From Chamaesiphon sp. (lineage in GTDB: Bacteria; Cyanobacteriota; Cyanobacteriia; Cyanobacteriales; Chamaesiphonaceae): a stretch of DNA of 6,354 nt. The notes below the pieces were generated by a model. The model saw only the letters and a list, made by a program, of their open reading frames with translations. It had not been told where the DNA came from and did not search any database. The stretch is from NCBI GenBank assembly GCA_020059425.1, contig JAGVCD010000112.1, positions 1 through 6,354 on the forward strand, read 5' to 3'. Each line of letters opens with the position of its first letter. Positions within the stretch are counted from its first letter, which is position 1. The translations under genes and the position numbers were made by a program. This document shows, piece by piece, positions 1-5,617 of the stretch.

Positions 1-31
1 ATAACAACTAAACCTAGAATGGCTCCCAACA

Positions 32-1801
32 TTGCAACAAGTTGACTTCACGACTCTCACCGCCACTTGCCAAGAATTGGCCGCCACCTGGATTCCCGCA
101 CGGGTTGAAACTGTTTATCAGCTCGATCGACATACCATCTTACTGGGGCTGCGAAATTTAACCGGGCGGGGCTGGCTGGCCGTATCTTGGCACCCCGAAG
201 CCGCTCGGATTGTACTGACCGATCCACCACCCCGAATTCCCGACACCTTTACTTTTAGCCAACAACTAAAGCACCAACTAGGTGGTTTGGCCTTAGTCGC
301 CATCCAACCAGTTGCTCCTTGGGAACGGCTGATGGACTTGCAATTTGCACCTCGACCAGGGGAAACTGCCGTCTATCACTTGTTTGTAGAAGTGATGGGC
401 AAGTACAGCAACGCCACTCTGACCGATGGCGATAGCTCCGCTTGCACCAAAGGTGATCGCTTGATTATCGCTACCGCTCATCAAGTTAGTGGCAAACAGT
501 CTTCGGTACGAACCGTGCAAACTGGCCAACCTTATGAACTACCGCCCAGTTTACTGACAACGATGCCCAGTCTTCAAGAAACACTAACTAGTTGGCAAGA
601 GCGAGTGAGCCTGGTGCCGGGATTGGTCACCAAAAAACTAATCAGCAACTATCGGGGCTTAAGTACAGCGATCACCCAAGCAATGCTTACTGCTGCTGCA
701 ATTAAAATTGATGCAACAACAACCGAACTAGTAGACGCTGACTGGCAACGACTATTTGGGATCTGGCAACAGTGGCAAACTACCTTGGCTGATGGCCAAG
801 CTTGGCGACCGGGCTGGACAACATCTGGCTATAACGTTTTGGGTTGGGGTACTGATCGATCGGCTCCCTCAGTCAACCACATGGTGAATGAGTATTTCAC
901 CAATATCCTCAACCACACTAATTTTCAACAAATACGGCACCAGCTTACCACCAAACTGGGCGGCGTAATTAGCAAACTAGAAGTCAAAGCCCAAACCTTT
1001 CGATCGCGCCTTGCCGAATCACAAGATGCGGAAGAACTGCGCCGCCGCGCCGACTTACTGACGGCCCATCTGCATTTATGGCAGTCTGGCCTATCAGAGA
1101 TGGTTCTTACCGATTTTGAAACCGAAGAACCAGTACACATCACCCTGAATCCCGAAAAAAGCGGCAGTCAAAATGCCCAGGCGATCTACAAAAAATATCA
1201 AAAACTGAAACGAGCCCAAACTTTGGTCTTGCCACTGTTAGCCGCCGTCCAAGCCGAGTTAGATTATCTCACCCAAATTGCCGCTAGCATCAGCCAAATC
1301 GAAACTTATCAACAGCCGATCGATCTAGCAACTTTGACTGAAATTAAGGAGGAATTAATTCAAAGTGGCTATTTGCCAGCCCCGGCCAACCGCCCGAAAT
1401 CGATCGTCCTACCAGAAACTCAACCACGTAGTTTTACTAGCCCAAGTGGTTTTGAGGTGTTAGTTGGTCGTAATAATCGGCAGAACGATCGACTAACTTT
1501 CAAAACTGCCACCGATTATGACTTATGGTTCCATGCCCAAGAAATTTCCGGCAGTCATGGTTTACTACGCCTACCAGCAGGAGCAGTGCCGGAAGCAGCA
1601 GATTTGCAATATGTAGCTAATTTGATGGCTTATCACAGTCGGGGGCGGCAAAGTGAGGCAGTGCCTGTGGTTTATACAGCAACCAAGCACGTTTATAAAC
1701 CCAAAGGAGCCAAGTTAGGCATGGTAATTTACAAGCATGAACAAATTATTTGGGGACACCCGCATCAAGCAGAATTAGCTGTAAAAAATGAGAGAAATTA
1801 A
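32..1801 (+). CDS. rqcH: NFACT family protein, RqcH-like ribosome quality control factor (589 aa)
   Basis: RqcH/Rqc2/NEMF proteins bind 50S subunits carrying stalled peptidyl-tRNA and, in Bacillus, recruit tRNA-Ala to add C-terminal alanine tails that mark the chain for degradation. The order of parts fits the family: NFACT-N at about 1-175, with VEVMGKYSN at 119-127; a helix-hairpin-helix-like part at about 190-245; a helical/coiled-coil middle at about 285-450, with NAQAIYKKYQKLK at 381-393; and NFACT-R (DUF814) at about 466-580, with DLWFHAQEISGSHG at 497-510 and GMVIY at 563-567. The length of 589 aa is normal. The start is TTG: the frame is closed by TAA at 2-4 and has no ATG or GTG before residue 1, and MQQVDFTTL resembles the usual cyanobacterial N-terminus. 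There is no clear Shine-Dalgarno. The position of the tRNA-binding Asp-Arg pair of Bacillus RqcH appears to be Glu98-Arg99 here. Older annotations call such proteins fibronectin-binding. The family is secure; alanine tailing in this organism is inferred. Confidence 0.9.
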   Translation: MQQVDFTTLTATCQELAATWIPARVETVYQLDRHTILLGLRNLTGRGWLAVSWHPEAARIVLTDPPPRIPDTFTFSQQLKHQLGGLALVAIQPVAPWERLMDLQFAPRPGETAVYHLFVEVMGKYSNATLTDGDSSACTKGDRLIIATAHQVSGKQSSVRTVQTGQPYELPPSLLTTMPSLQETLTSWQERVSLVPGLVTKKLISNYRGLSTAITQAMLTAAAIKIDATTTELVDADWQRLFGIWQQWQTTLADGQAWRPGWTTSGYNVLGWGTDRSAPSVNHMVNEYFTNILNHTNFQQIRHQLTTKLGGVISKLEVKAQTFRSRLAESQDAEELRRRADLLTAHLHLWQSGLSEMVLTDFETEEPVHITLNPEKSGSQNAQAIYKKYQKLKRAQTLVLPLLAAVQAELDYLTQIAASISQIETYQQPIDLATLTEIKEELIQSGYLPAPANRPKSIVLPETQPRSFTSPSGFEVLVGRNNRQNDRLTFKTATDYDLWFHAQEISGSHGLLRLPAGAVPEAADLQYVANLMAYHSRGRQSEAVPVVYTATKHVYKPKGAKLGMVIYKHEQIIWGHPHQAELAVKNERN

Positions 1802-1809
1802 GCTGACTT

Positions 1810-1822
1810 CAAGGTGACCTTG
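1810..1822. repeat. Small palindrome just after the rqcH stop
   Basis: CAAGGTGACCTTG is a perfect 6-bp inverted repeat around one base, nine bases after the rqcH stop codon. It is followed by a run of A, not T, on the plus strand, so it does not look like an intrinsic terminator for rqcH. It may be only a short chance palindrome. Confidence 0.3.
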
Positions 1823-1833
1823 CCTTAAAAAAA

Positions 1834-1870
1834 TGGACAGTAGACTAACTGGACAGTCCGAAGTTCCAGT
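1834..1870. repeat. Short direct and inverted repeats in the rqcH-GNAT gap
   Basis: TGGACAGT occurs at 1834-1841 and again at 1850-1857, a 16-bp period. The second copy overlaps GGACAGTCC (1851-1859, perfect palindrome around a central A). It also overlaps an inverted pair, ACTGGA (1848-1853) with TCCAGT (1865-1870). Such a cluster could be an old insertion end or a protein-binding site. No transposase gene or target-site duplication was seen, so no element is called. Confidence 0.35.
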
Positions 1871-1900
1871 GATGCTTAGAACAACAGTATTAAGGATCTA

Positions 1901-2128
1901 ATGCTTGCTGATCAATGCTTAGGTATTAGACGACGATTAACTTGTCCGGTCACCAAAAACGAGACATTTGAAGTTGCAGATGAAATCTTCTATCAAAAAT
2001 TTAATTCATCCGATATTCATGGAGCTTGAAAACCAAACCATCGATATAAAGCTAAAGTTGTAGGTTCCCGAGATCCATTTTTTTCTTGGTATAGAAATAT
2101 TATCAGTATGGAAGAAGTTAGTCAGTAA
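1901..2128 (+). pseudogene. Possible decayed small gene of unknown function (in-frame TGA at 2027)
   Basis: An ATG at 1901, five bases after an AAGG Shine-Dalgarno-like sequence (1892-1895), opens a 42-residue frame that ends at TGA 2027-2029. The same frame then stays open for 32 more codons to TAA TAA at 2126-2131. The translation looks protein-like on both sides of the TGA (for example ADEIFYQKF before it and DPFFSWYRNI after it). I do not recognise the family. A 22-codon ORF (1833-1901) ends in TAATG overlapping this start, which could reflect a frameshifted upstream part. The alternatives are a genuine 42-aa peptide or chance open sequence in AT-rich DNA. An 83-codon stretch with only one stop is not strong evidence by itself. 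Confidence 0.22.
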
Positions 2129-2129
2129 T

Positions 2130-2292
2130 AAATGAGTAATGACTATGAGATAGACTTTAATTCATAGCGTAATTTTTTATTTCGTAGGTTCAAGCAAGAT
2201 TAACAAAATTACTGCAACTGATTGATCGGCTTTGAAGTAAGCCGATCGACATATTCGGTAATTAGCCGACTTGGGTCACTGAATATAAACAA
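2130..2292. other. Remainder of the convergent gap, AT-rich, no gene seen
   Basis: The whole gap between the rqcH and GNAT stops is 1802-2292. Apart from the repeats, the tiny ORFs and the hairpin listed separately, this part shows stop codons in all frames and no RNA gene that I can recognise. Confidence 0.5.
2224..2247 (-). terminator. Perfect 9-bp hairpin, candidate terminator of the rpaA-hflX-GNAT strand
   Basis: GATCGGCTT (2224-2232) and AAGCCGATC (2239-2247) are exact reverse complements around a 6-base loop. The hairpin lies about 45 bases past the stop of the minus-strand acetyltransferase and between two convergent genes, a usual place for a (bidirectional) terminator. Neither side carries a clear T-run; the minus strand continues AATCAGTTGCAG. 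Rho-independent action is therefore uncertain, and it could also be a 3'-end stabilising stem. Confidence 0.45.
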
Positions 2293-2838
2293 CTATAGAG
2301 TCGAGAAAGCTAAACCATAGAATGAGATACCATTAAACTCAAACTCATCAACAATTTCCAAATTAAGTTTACGAGTATGAGCAGCCAGCGATCGAGGATT
2401 TTGTTTGTTGATAAACGTAACTCCGATCGGATAACGGCTAGCAAAACTCGATCGCATAGTTTCAAATAGCAACGGCAAAGCATTACTACCCCGCAAGGTT
2501 CGATCTATACATACCGGACCATATTGAAAGGAATTATCGACAGCGATCGGATCACCTTGAAATTCTAGCAATGGAAACCGCGACACCATATGAGGAAAAA
2601 TTGGCCACTGGGCGAAGAAATCCCAGCTCCCGGCCAAGGCATAGCCTACCACTGCATTTTGTTTCTCCACTACAAAAACCCCAGTTTGGGTAATCAAATA
2701 TTGAATTTGCTCTGCTGTTAATGCTGTGGTCACAAATCCTGCGGCTCTTTCTTCCTCGGATAAATTGGGGTAAAGGTTCAAGGAATGTAGTGCCAGAATG
2801 CCATGGATATCGGACTCAATTGCCTCTCTAGTAATCAT
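2293..2838 (-). CDS. GNAT family N-acetyltransferase (181 aa), substrate unknown
   Basis: This is a GNAT-fold acetyltransferase expected to move an acetyl group from acetyl-CoA to an amine; the acceptor cannot be read from the sequence. The fold is supported by MITREAIESDIHGILALH at the N-terminus (strand 1 plus helix 1), FVVEKQNAVVGYALAG at 55-70 (strands 2-3), and GPVCIDRTLRGSNALPLLF at 107-125. The last segment carries the acetyl-CoA pyrophosphate loop in the form R-x-x-R-G-S-x-A (113-120). The C-terminal part NKQNPRSLAAHTRKLNLEIV (144-163) resembles GNAT motif B. The ATG at 2838 is chosen because MITR begins the first strand of the fold; an in-frame TTG at 2868 would add ten residues with no fold role. 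There is no Shine-Dalgarno. It lies 47 bases downstream of hflX on the same strand, so it is probably the last gene of that transcript. Confidence 0.8.
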   Translation of the reverse strand: MITREAIESDIHGILALHSLNLYPNLSEEERAAGFVTTALTAEQIQYLITQTGVFVVEKQNAVVGYALAGSWDFFAQWPIFPHMVSRFPLLEFQGDPIAVDNSFQYGPVCIDRTLRGSNALPLLFETMRSSFASRYPIGVTFINKQNPRSLAAHTRKLNLEIVDEFEFNGISFYGLAFSTL

Positions 2839-2885
2839 AGTTACTTGATGAATAAGTTGAATATACAATCAATCATGCCGATCGA

Positions 2886-4511
2886 TTAAACCAATGAGCC
2901 TGCATAGGAAATTAACTGCGAGATTCGATAACGCAAAGTTTCTAGACTAATCCGTTGCGCTGCAGAAATAAAGATGGCTCTTGGAAATTCTTCTTCGGCC
3001 TGAGTCAGGCGCTCACTGTCCACCTGATCAATCTTATTAAAGACCACAATTGCTGGACCAGCAGCGATCGGCATCCCTTCTAAGATCGACATTACTGCCC
3101 GAATATGGCTGTGCCAAGCCGGATGGGATAAATCGACCAAATGAAGCAGCGCGTCTGCCTCAGTCACTTCTTCGAGGGTGGCGCGGAAAGAATCGACGAG
3201 CGGCGGTGGTAGTTCGTGGATAAAGCCCACCGTATCTGTCAGCAAAATTTGGCTAGTATTGCCTTCATTATCGATCGGCACCCGCATCCGACGAGTCGTC
3301 GGATCTAGGGTCGCAAACAATTTATCAGCCGCATAAACCTCTGCATTGGTCAGGGCATTAAGCAATGTCGATTTACCAGCATTGGTATAACCAACGATCG
3401 CGACTGAAGGCACTTCTTTTTGTTGGCGTTGTAAGCGCAGCCTTGACCGATGGGCTTGGAGCTGATTTACTTCTTGCTGCAAGCGCGAAATTCGTTTTTG
3501 GATGGCTCGCCTTTCGGTTTCCAGTTTGGTTTCTCCTGGTCCTCTAGTGCCAATCCCCCCGCCTTGGCGGGAGAGCGCTTGGCCTTTACCAGTCAAGCGG
3601 GGCAGTTGATACTCTAATTGAGCCAGTTCTACTTGCAGTTTCCCCGCCCCAGATTGAGCCCGTTGGGCGAATATATCTAAAATTACCTCGGTACGATCAA
3701 CGACCCGAATCCCAATCATGGTTTCTAGGTTGCGACACTGACTAGGTGATAGATTGCAATCAAAGGCAATCAAATTTGCCCCCACTTTCTGGGCAGCTAA
3801 AGCAATTTCTTGTACCTTTCCCTCACCCACCACTGTTTGGGGATGGGGCTTGGTACGTTTTTGTTGAATGATCTGCAAAACTTCACCCCCGGCGGTTTCC
3901 ACCAGGCGTGTTAACTCATCTAAACCATCTTGGAAGCGTAAATCACCAACTGCCGTGGTTTTGAGACCAACAATCAGCACTCGATCGACTTGCACCCCCG
4001 CCTGATTACCAGCAAATTCCTGAGAATATTCCTGCTCAATATTAGAAACCAGCTCAATCAAATCTTGATCGCTGATCACTTCTAATGTTAAGGGCGGCGA
4101 AACCGTCCAGTTAACCTCCGGATGGGGCACCAAATGCGATAGATAAACCTGCTGCACATAGCCGGTTACCCCGCCACCCCGCTTTTGAAAGCCAGTGGCT
4201 ACAACATCTAAACTGACTAGAGCATCGAGTCTTTGCAGTGCCATGGCCATTAAAGATGCTTCGTTGGGTGGTTCTATCTTTAATTGGGTGGTTACACAAC
4301 GAATACCGCTGAGACGTTCAGCGCCATAGCGCGGTAATTCTAGTGGCGGAATTTGAGTTTGGTGAGGTGAGCCTACTCCCACCCGCATAACTTGGCCACG
4401 CCGATTTACATAGGCACAAATTGGCGACTTGATTTCACTGCTAATGGCTGCTAGTTTCTGACTAAATTCTGGGGTAGTCAATCGATCGACTGGCAAGCGT
4501 TCATGATACAA
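2886..4511 (-). CDS. hflX: Ribosome-associated GTPase HflX (541 aa from TTG; real protein probably 21 residues longer)
   Basis: HflX is an Obg-class GTPase that binds the 50S E-site region and splits stalled or hibernating ribosomes under stress. The parts in order are: a long N-terminal domain (about 1-165) found in cyanobacterial HflX; the HflX N-domain (about 176-285, with VVGEGKVQEI at 227-236); the family signature GGGIGTRGPGETKLETERR at 317-335; a coiled coil at about 336-365; and the G domain from about 367. The G motifs are G1 GYTNAGKS 374-381, G2 in FATLDPTTRR 399-408, G3 DTVGF 426-430, G4 NKID 492-495 and G5 SA 516-517. All key GTPase residues are present. The TTG at 4511 is the first usable canonical start, but family-like sequence (IDIIYGKLQGLKSNQLK) continues in frame upstream to 4574; see the separate entry. 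It lies downstream of rpaA and upstream of the GNAT gene on the same strand. Confidence 0.93.
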   Translation of the reverse strand: MYHERLPVDRLTTPEFSQKLAAISSEIKSPICAYVNRRGQVMRVGVGSPHQTQIPPLELPRYGAERLSGIRCVTTQLKIEPPNEASLMAMALQRLDALVSLDVVATGFQKRGGGVTGYVQQVYLSHLVPHPEVNWTVSPPLTLEVISDQDLIELVSNIEQEYSQEFAGNQAGVQVDRVLIVGLKTTAVGDLRFQDGLDELTRLVETAGGEVLQIIQQKRTKPHPQTVVGEGKVQEIALAAQKVGANLIAFDCNLSPSQCRNLETMIGIRVVDRTEVILDIFAQRAQSGAGKLQVELAQLEYQLPRLTGKGQALSRQGGGIGTRGPGETKLETERRAIQKRISRLQQEVNQLQAHRSRLRLQRQQKEVPSVAIVGYTNAGKSTLLNALTNAEVYAADKLFATLDPTTRRMRVPIDNEGNTSQILLTDTVGFIHELPPPLVDSFRATLEEVTEADALLHLVDLSHPAWHSHIRAVMSILEGMPIAAGPAIVVFNKIDQVDSERLTQAEEEFPRAIFISAAQRISLETLRYRISQLISYAGSLV

Positions 4512-4574
4512 GCGGCGCAGTTGCTTGAGTTGATTAGACTTGAGACCTTGTAATTTGCCGTAGATGATATCGAT
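4512..4574 (-). other. hflX: Likely N-terminal coding extension of hflX starting at an ATC codon
   Basis: In frame with hflX, 21 codons upstream of the TTG read IDIIYGKLQGLKSNQL followed by KQLRR. From memory, cyanobacterial HflX proteins typically begin with M-D/E-x-IYG and then a GLKSNQL-like stretch, so this looks like true coding sequence. The first codon that fits that start is ATC (4574-4572), in the place where relatives have ATG. The next in-frame codon upstream of it that could start is GTG 4589-4587, but TAG at 4580-4578 closes it. Options are an AUC start, a recent ATG-to-ATC change with start use falling back to TTG 4511, or a sequencing error. Confidence 0.6.
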
Positions 4575-4583
4575 ACTCTATCT

Positions 4584-4587
4584 CTCC
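4584..4587 (-). promoter_or_regulatory. Shine-Dalgarno GGAG favouring the ATC start of hflX
   Basis: On the minus strand GGAG lies nine bases before the ATC at 4574, a good distance for ribosome binding. The TTG at 4511 has no comparable purine motif before it (the preceding bases read CAACTGCGCCGC). This is the main sequence argument that translation begins upstream of the TTG. Confidence 0.5.
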
Positions 4588-4606
4588 ACTAAAATCTGTT
4601 GCTTAA

Positions 4607-4612
4607 ATTATA
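4607..4612 (-). promoter_or_regulatory. Candidate -10 box of an hflX promoter
   Basis: The minus strand carries a consensus TATAAT in the gap between rpaA and hflX. Transcription would start near 4600, giving a leader of about 26 bases to the ATC that includes the GGAG. No good -35 hexamer is seen 16-18 bases upstream, which is common for cyanobacterial promoters that rely on activators. The gene may also be read through from rpaA. Confidence 0.4.
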
Positions 4613-4664
4613 TTCTAGACATTCTAACCAGTAGGTTGATCGTGTAGGCTATGCTCTACCTAGC

Positions 4665-5387
4665 TTACGAACTGATTTTTTCTTCATTGAGAGGTAGTTC
4701 TAAGCAATAACCTGCCCCATAAACAGTTTTAATGTACTGTGGGCGGCGGGGTTCTGGCTCCATCTTGGTGCGCAAGTGACGGACATGGACTCGGATAGTT
4801 TCAATATCATCGTTGGGATCATAGCCCCAGACTTCTTTAAGAATGTCGCTGGGTGAGACAGTTTGACCGTGACGTTGCAATAGACAGTGGAGCAGCTCAA
4901 ATTCTAGGTGGGTAAGCTTAATAGTCTTATCGAACCAAACCACTTCAAAGCGCTCTGGCACCAAAATTAATGGCCCGTAGTTCAAAATCTCAGAGTGCTT
5001 GGCCGCTTGGGGAATACGATCGGTACGGCGCAATAAAGCCCGCACCCGAGCCAACATTTCCTCTATTTCAAAGGGTTTGGTTAAATAATCATCTGCCCCA
5101 GCATTAAAACCATCTACTTTATTTTGGGTCTGTCCCAAGGCCGTCAGCATCAAAATAGGAATATCGGAAGTCCGTTCGTCCCGACGGAGCCGCTGGCAAA
5201 CAGTGTAGCCATCTACCTTTGGCAACATCAAATCCAACATCACCAGATCCGGTATCATTTGGATAGCCATCGATTGGCCTTGGATACCGTCAGGAGCTTG
5301 TTTGACTTCGTATCCAGCCATTTCGAGGTTAATGCAAACTATTTCGGAAATCGCGGCATCGTCATCTACGACTAGTATCCGGGGCAT
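4665..5387 (-). CDS. rpaA: Response regulator RpaA, OmpR/PhoB family (240 aa), circadian clock output
   Basis: RpaA is the DNA-binding regulator phosphorylated by the KaiC-linked kinase SasA and dephosphorylated through CikA; it drives class 1 and class 2 circadian gene expression. Residues 1-115 form the receiver domain, with the acidic pocket D8-D10, phospho-acceptor D52 (in VMLDLMLP), T82 and K104 (in TKPF) all intact. Residues about 155-232 form the winged-helix domain, from [13 protein letters not shown] to [14 protein letters not shown]. The blocks [13 protein letters not shown] and [12 protein letters not shown] resemble RpaA and differ from the paralogue RpaB, judged from memory. The ATG at 5387 is preferred over the in-frame TTG at 5393 because [10 protein letters not shown] is the usual N-terminus. 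There is no clear Shine-Dalgarno. It heads the minus-strand cluster and is divergent from an MFS gene. Confidence 0.9.
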   Translation of the reverse strand: MPRILVVDDDAAISEIVCINLEMAGYEVKQAPDGIQGQSMAIQMIPDLVMLDLMLPKVDGYTVCQRLRRDERTSDIPILMLTALGQTQNKVDGFNAGADDYLTKPFEIEEMLARVRALLRRTDRIPQAAKHSEILNYGPLILVPERFEVVWFDKTIKLTHLEFELLHCLLQRHGQTVSPSDILKEVWGYDPNDDIETIRVHVRHLRTKMEPEPRRPQYIKTVYGAGYCLELPLNEEKISS

Positions 5388-5436
5388 GGTCAAAATTTAC
5401 ACTTTTGATAGATGATTTGGGGAAATCTCATACCAA

Positions 5437-5468
5437 TTCTTAAGAAATAATACGGATTCTGTAAGAAT
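5437..5468. promoter_or_regulatory. Pair of like palindromes upstream of rpaA, candidate operator
   Basis: TTCTTAAGAA (5437-5446) is a perfect 10-bp palindrome. TTCTGTAAGAA (5457-5467, within ATTCTGTAAGAAT) has the same arms with one extra central base. Their centres are about 20.5 bp apart, close to two turns of the helix, so both would face the same side of the DNA. They lie 50-80 bp before the rpaA start and overlap possible -10 boxes. This is what a dimer-binding operator would look like; no binding protein can be named. Confidence 0.35.
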
Positions 5469-5472
5469 TATA
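5467..5472 (-). promoter_or_regulatory. Candidate -10 box for rpaA
   Basis: The minus strand has TATAAT 80 bases upstream of the rpaA ATG, partly overlapping the second palindrome. A second, weaker candidate, TATTAT, is at 5452-5447 between the two palindromes. Neither has a convincing -35 at normal spacing. Confidence 0.3.
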
Positions 5473-5601
5473 AACTGGGAACTCCTTAAAGAGGTAAAAG
5501 AAGTTTTTTCTTCATATCTCTTGAGGTAAGTACACCCGTATTCTGTGATTATTCTAAATGTGGTCTCGACCCGTTTCTGTCATATTTCCCATTGTTTAAT
5601 T

Positions 5602-5617
5602 TTTACATTTTTACATG
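5602..5617 (+). repeat. Tandem TTTACATT/TTTACATG reaching into the MFS start codon
   Basis: Two 8-bp units differ only in the last base, and the second ends in the ATG of the transporter gene. Each resembles one half of the HLR1 element bound by RpaB in cyanobacteria, (G/T)TTACA(T/A)(T/A). HLR1 halves are separated by two bases, however, whereas these are directly adjacent, so a true HLR1 is not claimed. Confidence 0.3.

Noticed and set aside
925..1143. Minus-strand open frame inside rqcH
   Set aside because: Its translation is rich in Ser/Arg/Cys and it covers the coiled-coil coding part of rqcH, so it is a shadow frame.
1810..1832. Terminator for rqcH at the CAAGGTGACCTTG palindrome
   Set aside because: On the coding strand it is followed by A residues instead of T residues, and the stem is short.
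1802..2292. tRNA, CRISPR array or insertion sequence in the long gap
   Set aside because: No cloverleaf, no regularly spaced repeats longer than 8 bp, and no transposase reading frame or target duplication were seen.
2839..2868. TTG start ten codons upstream for the acetyltransferase
   Set aside because: The added residues (MYIQLIHQVT) precede the first strand of the GNAT fold, and the ATG at 2838 begins the expected MITREA pattern.
3365..3547. 60-codon open frame on the plus strand inside hflX
   Set aside because: It lies wholly opposite the conserved G1 and signature region of hflX, has no family look, and open antisense frames are common here.
4632..4662. Inverted pair TAGGT/ACCTA after the rpaA stop as a terminator
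   Set aside because: There are only five base pairs across a 21-base loop and no T-run; too weak to call.
5124..5375. 83-codon open frame on the plus strand opposite rpaA
   Set aside because: It is antisense to the receiver domain; its composition mirrors rpaA codons and no domain is visible.
5388..5393. TTG start two codons upstream for rpaA
   Set aside because: The ATG at 5387 gives the usual MPRILV start; there is no ribosome-binding motif favouring the TTG.
5521..5555. Promoter for the MFS gene (TTGAGG with TGTGAT or TATTCT)
   Set aside because: TTGAGG to TGTGAT has a 17-bp spacer but a poor -10; TATTCT is 23 bp away. Neither is convincing.
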